This document shows positions 24,370 to 30,095 of a stretch of 30,095 nt of DNA, piece by piece. Each line of letters begins with the position of its first letter. Position 1 is the stretch's first letter. The stretch is from JAZDLC01 sp043802345 (GTDB lineage Bacteria; Planctomycetota; B15-G4; JADJEK01), in NCBI GenBank assembly GCA_043802345.1, contig JAZDLC010000080.1:1-30095 (forward strand), read 5' to 3'. Under the pieces are notes generated by a model that saw nothing but the letters and a program-made list of their open reading frames with translations, was not told the DNA's origin and did no database searches. A program made the position numbers and the translations under genes.

Positions 24370-24864
24370 CTATTCCGGTGGCTTCGGGCCATCCCTGTGG
24401 CAGAGGATATGCTCGCAGAATGGGTCACCCTGGGGGATGGAACGGCCGATGCGGTACTCCAGGCTCTCATCCAGCGTGGCGACCAGCGATTCCTCCATGC
24501 AGGTGTGGGCCCGACAGATTGCGTCCGAAGAGAACGGATAGGGGCACCGGCTCACGCCGATGACCAGGCGCTCTGGAGTGAACTCACGAACCTCCCAGTC
24601 GTCGCTGACGATATCGAACACCTTGAGGAGGTACCCCCCCACGCCCGCCACGCCCTTGACTCCTCCCCTTTTCTTCAGGTTTTCCCCGATTTCGGTGCCG
24701 AATTCCCGGCTCACGTCCCGGATCAGGGCGAGACCATCCTCGCCGAACCGCTCGCAGATCGCCTCGTAGAGGCGGCGAATCCGCCTCATGTACCCGGGAA
24801 CGGCGCGGTAGTACTTCTGCTCGAAGGTAAGTTCCTGGAATGCCAGTTCCTCGGGAAGGTCCAT
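24370..24864 (-). CDS. Cysteine-rich protein resembling L-2-amino-thiazoline-4-carboxylate hydrolase family
   Basis: 164 residues, soluble. An N-terminal helical part (FEQKYYRAVPGYMRRIRRLYEAICERFGEDGLALIRDV) is followed by a small domain with Cys107-Pro (SRCPYPF), Cys117, Cys122 (AICRAHTCMEESL), Cys150 and Cys155 (GDPFCEHILCH). The arrangement C-P, C-x4-C, then G-D-x-x-C near the end resembles the ATC-hydrolase family (PF14196) and V4R-like small-molecule domains; I am not sure which. The cysteines suggest metal or cluster binding. It starts 47 bases after the sigma-54 activator stop on the same strand, so it is probably the last gene of the minus operon. Confidence 0.72.
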   Translation of the reverse strand: MDLPEELAFQELTFEQKYYRAVPGYMRRIRRLYEAICERFGEDGLALIRDVSREFGTEIGENLKKRGGVKGVAGVGGYLLKVFDIVSDDWEVREFTPERLVIGVSRCPYPFSSDAICRAHTCMEESLVATLDESLEYRIGRSIPQGDPFCEHILCHRDGPKPPE

Positions 24865-24911
24865 GATGTTGCCTCGTCCGTCACCGGGAGATCGCCGTCT
24901 CACTCCTCCGG

Positions 24912-26219
24912 CTACCCCAGACCGTAGCACTTGATCTTGCGCCAGAGGGTGGAGCGGTGCATCCCGAGTTCGGAGGCGGCGCGAGACCGGTTGCCATGGT
25001 ATCGCCTGAGAGTTTCCTGAAGGATGAGTTTCTCGGTCTTGTCGTCGCCGTTGAATCCGTTGGCGGTCTCGGCGGCCTGCACGACCTGGACCGGGAGGTG
25101 CTCCACCTCGATCGTATCCCCATGGCACATCACGAAGGCGTGCTCGATGGCGTTCTCCAGCTCGCGGACGTTGCCGGAGAAACGGTACTTGCAGAGCACC
25201 GACAGCGCGGCCGGTGAAATCCCCTCGATCGGCTTCCGCTTCCTCTCGCGCAAAGACCGGATGAAATGAGCGGCCAGGAGGGGAATATCCTCCGGGCGCT
25301 CGCGCAGCGGGGGGATGTCGATGCTGACCACGTTGATCCGATAGAAGAGATCCTCGCGGAAACTCCCGTTCTCGATGCAGGCGGAGAGGTCGGCGTTGGT
25401 GGCCGCGATGATGCGGGCGTCCGCCCTCAGGGTCTTGGTCGAACCGAGCGGTTGATACTCCCCGTTGTTCAGGACCCGGAGCAGCTTCACCTGCAGCGAG
25501 ACATCCATCTCGGCGATCTCGTCGAGCAGGAGCGTTCCCCCGTTGGCCAGGCTGAACTGGCCGGGCTTGTTCCGCTTGGCGTCGGTGAAGGCTCCCTTCT
25601 CGTACCCGAACAGTTCCGATTCGAGCAGTTGCGGGGGCAGGGCGGCGCAGTTCAATCTGATGTAAGGCCCGTATCTTCTTGGGCTAAGGTAGTGAATGAC
25701 CTGGGCGAACAGCTCCTTGCCCGAGCCGCTCGGCCCGTTGATCAGGACGTTGCACTCCGACTCGGCGACGTCAGGCAGCAGGTTGGTGAGCTCGTGCATC
25801 TTCGGGCTGGCGGTGATGACATCGCTCAGACCCCGGCTCAGGCCCAGACTCTCCCGCAGGTGCTCGATCTCCGAGATGTCCCTGAAGAACTCGACGGCGC
25901 CGATCACGCTGTTGTCCTCGTCCCGCAGAAGGGTTGTGGTCACGCTGATGGGGACCTCCTGCTCGTTCCGCGTGATGATGGTGACCCTGGCGTTCTCGAC
26001 CGCCTGCGCCGTCTTGAGGGTGTCCTTCAGGGCGCAGCTCCGGTGACAGATCTCGGTACGGAAGACATCGAAGCAATGCTTGCCGATGGTCTCCTCCGCC
26101 TTGAATCCAGTGATATTCTCCGCGGCCCGGTTGAAGGAGGTGATGATGCACCCCCGGTCGACCGTGAAGACGCCGTCACTGATGCTGTGGAAGATGATGT
26201 CGCTGAGCTTGTCCGGCAT
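24912..26219 (-). CDS. Sigma-54-dependent transcriptional activator with cysteine-bearing PAS domain
   Basis: 435 residues. PAS domain 1-120 (SDGVFTVDRGCIITSFNRAAENITGF) carries Cys49, Cys58 and Cys62 (KHCFDVFRTEICHRSC). The AAA+ domain has Walker A GPSGSGKE at 162-169, the sigma-54-contacting GAFTDA at 209-214, Walker B GGTLLLDE at 227-234 and FREDLFYRINVVSIDIPPLRER. The C-terminus is a Fis-type helix-turn-helix (RSRAASELGMHRSTLWRKIKCYGL). ATG 26219 has AGGA seven bases upstream. An in-frame ATG at 26399 overlaps the Usp stop as ATGA but would add 60 residues of non-conserved Arg/Gly-rich sequence. It is the likely regulator of the three sigma-54 promoters around it. Confidence 0.93.
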   Translation of the reverse strand: MPDKLSDIIFHSISDGVFTVDRGCIITSFNRAAENITGFKAEETIGKHCFDVFRTEICHRSCALKDTLKTAQAVENARVTIITRNEQEVPISVTTTLLRDEDNSVIGAVEFFRDISEIEHLRESLGLSRGLSDVITASPKMHELTNLLPDVAESECNVLINGPSGSGKELFAQVIHYLSPRRYGPYIRLNCAALPPQLLESELFGYEKGAFTDAKRNKPGQFSLANGGTLLLDEIAEMDVSLQVKLLRVLNNGEYQPLGSTKTLRADARIIAATNADLSACIENGSFREDLFYRINVVSIDIPPLRERPEDIPLLAAHFIRSLRERKRKPIEGISPAALSVLCKYRFSGNVRELENAIEHAFVMCHGDTIEVEHLPVQVVQAAETANGFNGDDKTEKLILQETLRRYHGNRSRAASELGMHRSTLWRKIKCYGLG

Positions 26220-26395
26220 GTTTGGTCCTCGTGGCAGTCGCAGGCGATGGTGCGAGCCACCGGTGCATGGGGACCAGCAAGCGACGTTCCAATCGTCATC
26301 CGCACCCGGCGCGCCGCCGCCATACCCCCTGGGGCGTGCGGCAGACTCGACCGCCCGTGCGCTGTTCCTTCGCTCGGCCTCGACGGGACTGAGCG

Positions 26396-26938
26396 TCATC
26401 GTGGGGTGGGAACCGGATCGAGTCGGGACCAGGTCCCCTTCGCGAGTCCCAGCTGGTCAAAGATCAGGGCCGCGCCTCCGTTGAGCCGGAACTGAGTGGG
26501 GCTGTGGGGCCCCACCAGGACGATCGGACAGACGAAGGTTTCTGCGAAGGTGTCGATCGGCTTGCCGCAGAAGTAGGCGTCGAAGCCGGGATGGGCCAGG
26601 AAGAGGACCTGGAACTGTCTCGCCAGGAGGCAGCCATGAAGTTCCTTCCAGCTATCCTCTACGCAGAGCCGGAATCCGATGTTCAGGTACTCTCCCGCAA
26701 GGTCGTCGTAGTAGAGGCGGAGTTCCCGCTCGCGGTCCCGCGCCAGTCGCTCCAGTTCAGGCCCGGTTTCCTCGACTGCAGGGGAGCCGCTGGGATCGTA
26801 CGGATCTTTCAGGAAGTGAAAGACGTTGAGCTGGAGACCCCGCTCCTGGGCCAGCGCAAGCGCGTGCTTGAAAGCCCAGTCACCCTGTTTCGAGTAGTGG
26901 GCGCAGAATCCGATGGACTTGATGGTCGTGGTTGTCAT
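26396..26938 (-). CDS. Universal stress protein (UspA-like)
   Basis: 180 residues. It begins KSIGFCAHYSKQGDWAFKHALALAQERGLQLNVFHFL, the beta-strand/helix opening of the Usp fold. RLCVEDSWKELHGCLLARQFQVLFLAHPG in the middle and a strand near FVCPIVLVGPHS fit the C-terminal half. The G-x2-G-x9-G(S/T) ATP loop is not obvious, so it may be a non-ATP-binding member. ATG 26938 has a strong GGAGGT six bases upstream. It sits 64 bases after the NifX-DUF1847 stop and 176 bases before the activator start, in one minus-strand group. Confidence 0.78.
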   Translation of the reverse strand: MTTTTIKSIGFCAHYSKQGDWAFKHALALAQERGLQLNVFHFLKDPYDPSGSPAVEETGPELERLARDRERELRLYYDDLAGEYLNIGFRLCVEDSWKELHGCLLARQFQVLFLAHPGFDAYFCGKPIDTFAETFVCPIVLVGPHSPTQFRLNGGAALIFDQLGLAKGTWSRLDPVPTPR

Positions 26939-27002
26939 GGTTCCACCTCCAGTGGTGGTTGGGCAGCGAGCCGGCCCGGTAAGGTCCTGCTCGACAAGTG
27001 TG

Positions 27003-27998
27003 TCATGGTTTCCAGGTGCGGTCGTGTGATGTCCGCGCGACCTCCCTGAGGTAGTGGTCGGAGTAGAGCGCCCCGATCGGGTTGTTCGCCAAGGACCTGT
27101 CCTTGACAATGAAGGTCGTGACCGGAACCCGGCTCGCGCGGGCGAAGAGGCAATCCGCACCCATGCAGAGTCCGACCGCCACGTTGATGTCGGTGTTGGC
27201 TGAAGCCAGTGCCGCGGCCTGACCGCGGGGGTTGCATGCGATCAGATCCGGCGAGGCAGGAGTCGCGCCCAGGCTGTCCGCTTCGGGTGCGGGCCTGCCA
27301 CCGATCTTGCACCAGACCGGGTAGACCGAGAAGAACCGCCGCAGGAGGCTCACCAAGATCCGGGTCGGACCCGCGAGCGCTTGACAGTAGGCCACTCCGA
27401 TCCGCCGGTAGTTCATCTCGAGGCAGAAGTAGACCAGCTCTGAAAGACGGCAAAGCGTCCGCTCGCGTTCCAGTGCGATGTCCCGCGTGGCCTCCAGCGT
27501 TTTCAACTCGTTCTGGTTCTCCCCCACAACGTCGATCTGAAGCGCGCTGCATGGAGCCCCGCGAAGGCAGACGCGATCCTCACAGGCGAGGCAGTCGACC
27601 CGACCCAGTCCCTTGCCGCCTGCCAAGAAGTCCCGCTTCAGGGGCGGGTCGCCCGGCGTGGCAACTCGAATCTCACCGCCGAACCCGAACTCAGGGCGGA
27701 GGGTTCCCATCCTGATGGCATCGATGACTTCGCCTGATGTGCAGGCAACATTCTCGATGATGGTCATGCCGAGCGCCTCGACGGCGCCCCGGTTGATGTG
27801 GTCGATCCCCCCACAAACGAGCGTGTCGATGCGCTGGTCGGCCAGCGCGGGCAGAACCTCTGCCCAGGTGGAGCCGTCCAGGGGCACCGTGACCCGCCCG
27901 ACGATCCGACCATCGCACCAGGTCACAATCAGGAGGCTCTCCGCGATGGTACATCGCGGGGCGACTCTCTGACCCAGGACCGGTATGCCGTATCGCAT
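27003..27998 (-). CDS. NifX-like/DUF1847 fusion metal-binding protein
   Basis: 331 residues. The N-terminal ~105 residues are a second NifB/NifX-type cofactor-binding domain (YGIPVLGQRVAPRCTIAESLLIV, IDTLVCGGI). A linker follows, with a cysteine set VDCLACEDRVCLRGAPC (Cys136, 139, 144, 150). Residues ~180-320 match DUF1847 (PF08901): TLCRLSELVYFCLEMNYRRIGVAYC, CKIGG, ACNPRGQAAALASANTDINVAVGLC and TTFIVKDRSLANNPIGALYSDHY. Conserved cysteines 230, 255, 278 and 283 add to likely Fe-S or zinc binding. ATG 27998 has GGAG six bases upstream and a sigma-54 promoter 30-45 bases upstream. It heads the minus operon; its biochemical role is unknown. Confidence 0.87.
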   Translation of the reverse strand: MRYGIPVLGQRVAPRCTIAESLLIVTWCDGRIVGRVTVPLDGSTWAEVLPALADQRIDTLVCGGIDHINRGAVEALGMTIIENVACTSGEVIDAIRMGTLRPEFGFGGEIRVATPGDPPLKRDFLAGGKGLGRVDCLACEDRVCLRGAPCSALQIDVVGENQNELKTLEATRDIALERERTLCRLSELVYFCLEMNYRRIGVAYCQALAGPTRILVSLLRRFFSVYPVWCKIGGRPAPEADSLGATPASPDLIACNPRGQAAALASANTDINVAVGLCMGADCLFARASRVPVTTFIVKDRSLANNPIGALYSDHYLREVARTSHDRTWKP

Positions 27999-28027
27999 GG
28001 CTGCTCCAGTGCTCTTGCCTTCCTATC

Positions 28028-28043
28028 CGCACCCGCTGTGCCA
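28028..28043 (-). promoter_or_regulatory. Sigma-54 (-24/-12) promoter for the nifX-DUF1847 operon
   Basis: On the minus strand the sequence reads TGGCACAGCGGGTGCG, close to TGGCACG-N4-TTGCW. The GG is at 28042-28041 and the GC at 28030-28029, with the required ten-base spacing. Transcription would start about 20 bases before ATG 27998. Confidence 0.75.
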
Positions 28044-28230
28044 AGTGTCGCGCAGCTCTAGAACTGCCCTCTCATCGCCTGCAGCGTCCAGGGAGCACCG
28101 AGGATGCAAAGAAGAGCCGCAGCGCCATGCTGGAAGCATCTTTGAACAGAAGAGTTATGCGCCTGGCTCCGGGTACCGAGAAGGTCCCTGCGGCAATCGA
28201 CTGCTTCTCGAGCCGGTGCGGGGTGGGGAT

Positions 28231-28293
28231 GTTGCACCGCGAAGCGTTGCAGCGCCGTTGCGTTGCGACATTGCGTTGCAACACTTGCAACGC
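28231..28293. promoter_or_regulatory. Cluster of GTTGC half-sites with a 21-base palindrome, putative activator sites
   Basis: GTTGC occurs at 28231, 28246, 28257, 28262 and 28275. The last is part of a perfect palindrome at 28273-28293 with 9-base arms (GCGTTGCAA / TTGCAACGC) around CAC. The cluster lies midway between the two divergent sigma-54 promoters, about 190 bases from each, as expected for shared enhancer sites. The rest of the 27999-28528 gap shows no gene that I can support. Confidence 0.65.
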
Positions 28294-28471
28294 TGCGCGA
28301 TCCGGTGGGAAAGAAAAAAACGGGGCCCGCTCGGCCCACCTCGCCGCGAGGTCTTCCACCGCGGATGGGGCGCAAGTGCCAGAGGAACCGCTTGTAAAGC
28401 GTAGCAACGGAGCGGTCGCCCGTCCAACTTGCGGCTTGACCGCTGTCGTGCGCTGACCCGGGAAATCTCGT

Positions 28472-28487
28472 TGGTACGGTCTGTGCG
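28472..28487 (+). promoter_or_regulatory. Sigma-54 (-24/-12) promoter for the Hdr-like operon
   Basis: TGGTACGGTCTGTGCG has GG at 28473-28474 and GC at 28485-28486 with correct spacing. It differs from the consensus at the C of TGGC and the first T of TTGC. The predicted start near 28498 leaves a 30-base leader to ATG 28529. Confidence 0.7.
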
Positions 28488-28528
28488 GTACGACTGCTCC
28501 AGGACATGTTCCTCTGTGGAGTCGCACC

Positions 28529-29503
28529 ATGCAAGCGGAAGTCATCGACGCGGGGAAGGCCAACGATCCCGCGTCCCCCGAAGCACGATATGGATACCGC
28601 ACCGAGAATTCGGAAGGGAAGGACCGGGTCGCGCGCTTCCTCGAAGCGTTCGCGGCCGTGCTGGAGTACACCGACTACCGGCCGCTCCTCGAGTCCTACT
28701 GCTCCTCCAGCGCGAAGTGCAACCGCTGCGCAACCTCCTGTGCGGTCTTCCTCGCCACGGGCGATCCGAAGGACATCCCTTGCTACAGGACGAGCCTGCT
28801 CCTGAACACCTACAAGCGGTACTTCACGCTCGGCGGCTGGATGAAGTCGCGCTTCACAAGCGGTTTCGAGCTGACGGAAGAGGTCCTGGATGACATCGCC
28901 AACGTCTTCTACCGGTGCACCGCTTGCCGCCGATGCACCGCGGAATGCCCCATGGGAGTCGACCACGGCCTGATCACCCGCCTCGGCAGGTACGTCCTGA
29001 GCCTGATGGGCATCGTTCCCAAGGCTCTCCAGGTCAGCGTGAGGGAGCAACTCGAGGGAGAAACCCACAACACCTCGAAGATCCCCGCGAAGGCGCTGGT
29101 TCACACCCTCGAATTCCTGGCCGAGGAGATGGAGGAAAACCTCGGCGTCAGCGTCGAATTCCCCGTCGATCAGCCCGACCGGGAGTTCGTATTCTTCTGC
29201 GCGGTCAGCGACTACCTCCTGGAACCGGACACCCTCATCGGCAACGCCGCCGTCATCCACGCGGCCGGCGACTGGGACCGTTGGACCATCGGCAGCGGCA
29301 ACTTCGACGGCATCAACTACGGCCTGTTCTACAGCGACTGGCATCTCGAGCGGATCATCAAGCGGCAGCTCGACGAAGTGGAACGGCTCCGGGCCCAGTG
29401 CGTGCTGGTCGGCGAGTGTGGACATGCCTCCCGCACCGCACACGACTTCATCCCCGTCTTCTCCAGCAAGCGTGGAGCTCCCCGAGTCATGAACTTCATG
29501 TAG
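28529..29503 (+). CDS. HdrD/DsrK/TmcB-like iron-sulfur protein, part before in-frame TAG
   Basis: Cytoplasmic-face Fe-S subunit of a membrane redox complex of the heterodisulfide reductase D type. Ligands for two 4Fe-4S clusters are visible: Cys58/64/67/71 region (CNRCATSC) with Cys85, and Cys130/133/136/140 (CTACRRCTAECP). The first CCG-type domain spans about residues 205-320, ending in CVLVGECGHASRTAHDF. ATG 28529 has GGAG eight bases upstream and a sigma-54 promoter before it. The frame meets TAG at 29501-29503 (codon 325) after RVMNFM. The same frame continues immediately with family-typical sequence, so this is an interrupted single gene. I favour TmcB/DsrK over succinate- or glycolate-type partners because of the following membrane subunit. 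Confidence 0.85.
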   Translation: MQAEVIDAGKANDPASPEARYGYRTENSEGKDRVARFLEAFAAVLEYTDYRPLLESYCSSSAKCNRCATSCAVFLATGDPKDIPCYRTSLLLNTYKRYFTLGGWMKSRFTSGFELTEEVLDDIANVFYRCTACRRCTAECPMGVDHGLITRLGRYVLSLMGIVPKALQVSVREQLEGETHNTSKIPAKALVHTLEFLAEEMEENLGVSVEFPVDQPDREFVFFCAVSDYLLEPDTLIGNAAVIHAAGDWDRWTIGSGNFDGINYGLFYSDWHLERIIKRQLDEVERLRAQCVLVGECGHASRTAHDFIPVFSSKRGAPRVMNFM

Positions 29504-29971
29504 TACACGCTCGACTGCCTGGAGAAGGGGAAGATCCGGCTCGACCCCTCCATTGTCACTCAGAGGATCACCTACCACGACCCGTGCAACATCGCCCGTT
29601 CCGGGTGGGTCGTCGAGCAGCCGAGAAAGATCCTCCGTTCGTTCGTGAAGAACTTCGTCGAAATGACTCCCTGCGGCCGGGACAACCACTGCTGCGGCGG
29701 CGGCGGAGGTCTGGTCTCGATCGACGAGACGCACGATTTCCGCATGAACGTCAGTGGCAAGATCAAGGCCGACCAGATCCGCCGGACCGGCGCGGAACTC
29801 GTGGTCGCTCCCTGCGCCAACTGCAAGAAGCAGCTCAAGGAGCTGGTGGAACATTATCAACTGCCGTGCCAGGTCATCGGTCTGCACGACCTGGTGCTGC
29901 GCGCGATCGAGATTCCGGGCGGCAGGTCTCCGCGGGAACGCCTGGAAGAAGCCAAGGCGCTCGCGATGTGA
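29504..29971 (+). CDS. HdrD/DsrK/TmcB-like iron-sulfur protein, part after in-frame TAG
   Basis: Directly continues the frame beyond the TAG: YTLDCLEKGKIRLDPS, ITYHDPCNIARSGWVVEQPRKIL, DNHCCGGGGGLVS and LVVAPCANCKKQL. This is the second CCG domain (CX~30-CCG-x~36-CXXC), which in HdrB/HdrD-type proteins holds the catalytic noncubane cluster. No natural start is present; the first GTG is at 29645, inside the domain. With the TAG read as an amino acid the protein would be 480 residues, normal for the family. If the stop is real, the active-site half is lost. Confidence 0.82.
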   Translation, partial: YTLDCLEKGKIRLDPSIVTQRITYHDPCNIARSGWVVEQPRKILRSFVKNFVEMTPCGRDNHCCGGGGGLVSIDETHDFRMNVSGKIKADQIRRTGAELVVAPCANCKKQLKELVEHYQLPCQVIGLHDLVLRAIEIPGGRSPRERLEEAKALAM

Positions 29972-29981
29972 GGATGACACG

Positions 29982-30095
29982 ATGCAGGGATTGCTGGACT
30001 TCGCGAGGGGACCGCTCTTCGCTCTCACTTTCGGAATCATGGTTCTGGGCTTGTTGCGCCTGGTCGTGATCCAGGTCTCCTCCCTGGCCACGACC
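29982..30095 (+). CDS. Membrane subunit of Hdr-like complex, N-terminus only (DsrM/TmcC/NarI-like)
   Basis: Only 38 codons are in the window. ATG 29982 lies ten bases after the Fe-S subunit stop, with AGGATG upstream. The sequence MQGLLDFARGPLFALTFGIMVLGLLRLVVIQV is a short amphipathic start, then a transmembrane helix. This fits the N-terminus of the heme-b membrane subunit that usually follows a TmcB/DsrK-like gene and exchanges electrons with the quinone pool. The identification rests mostly on context. Confidence 0.6.
   Translation, partial: MQGLLDFARGPLFALTFGIMVLGLLRLVVIQVSSLATT

Noticed and set aside
26219..26399. Extension of the sigma-54 activator to ATG 26399, which overlaps the Usp stop as ATGA
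   Set aside because: The extra 60 residues are Arg/Gly-rich without conservation, and ATG 26219 has its own ribosome-binding site and starts at the PAS domain.
26939..27002. Sigma-54 promoter between the nifX-DUF1847 and Usp genes
   Set aside because: Only a loose GG-N10-GC with no TGGCAC-like context; cotranscription from 28043 is simpler.
28231..28293. CRISPR or tandem-repeat array from the GTTGC repeats
   Set aside because: Units are only 5-9 bases with irregular spacing and no spacers; a regulatory-site cluster fits better.
28058..30091. 677-codon minus-strand open frame opposite the Hdr-like gene
   Set aside because: It is the antisense shadow of the plus-strand Fe-S gene and the promoter region; it has no family-like motifs, whereas the plus strand has full cysteine motifs.

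Overview
This is a GC-rich bacterial chromosome segment with densely packed genes on both strands and no rRNA, tRNA, CRISPR, insertion sequence or phage gene that I can see. The gene content suggests a Planctomycetota-like or related environmental bacterium. Pointers are a secreted HEAT-repeat protein with a Pro/Gly-rich linker and a 'FWWEYNKDRF' motif, a secreted FG-GAP propeller protein, a sulfatase-like lipoprotein with TPRs, and a MurA with Asp in place of the usual Cys. This taxonomic reading is inference from protein style only.

Layout. 1-1521 (-): 5' part of an EttA-type ABC-F ATPase. 1721-5931 (+): sulfatase-fold/TPR lipoprotein and a double-domain U32 (RlhA-like) protein, overlapping through a CTGA junction. 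5990-9797 (-): secreted HEAT-repeat protein and a seven-blade FG-GAP protein broken by a frameshift. 9953-11534 (+): an unrecognised 407-residue protein and a 2Fe-2S ferredoxin. 11535-11960: a repeat-rich intergenic block with nested inverted repeats. 11961-15376 (-): MurA, an ECF sigma factor, its zinc-finger anti-sigma factor, and an exported coiled-coil protein with an aromatic 11-residue repeat. 15568-16071 (+): lipoprotein MsrB. 16280-22665 (+): glutamate dehydrogenase (frameshifted) followed by two paralogous PPDK-N (PEP/pyruvate-binding) proteins, the second also frameshifted and carrying a GAF-like N-terminus and a nucleotidyltransferase C-terminus. 22708-23571 (-): metallophosphoesterase.

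23572-30095 is the most interesting part and reads as one sigma-54 regulon. It holds a NifX-like protein (+), a four-gene minus-strand set (NifX-DUF1847 fusion, Usp-like protein, sigma-54 activator with a cysteine-bearing PAS domain, and a cysteine-rich protein resembling ATC hydrolases). A divergent plus-strand pair follows: an HdrD/DsrK/TmcB-like iron-sulfur protein and the start of a membrane subunit. I find a -24/-12 (GG-N10-GC) promoter 20-40 bases before each of the three transcription units. Clusters of GTTGC/GCAAC inverted repeats lie about 90-240 bases upstream of each, where the activator would be expected to bind. The likely theme is regulated anaerobic or redox electron transfer.

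Four well-conserved genes are each broken by a single clean lesion: three one-base losses (near 9350, 17267 and 21020) and one in-frame TAG (29501). Both sides of every break remain intact, so errors in the sequence are the simplest explanation, but real lesions or TAG readthrough cannot be excluded from the sequence alone.
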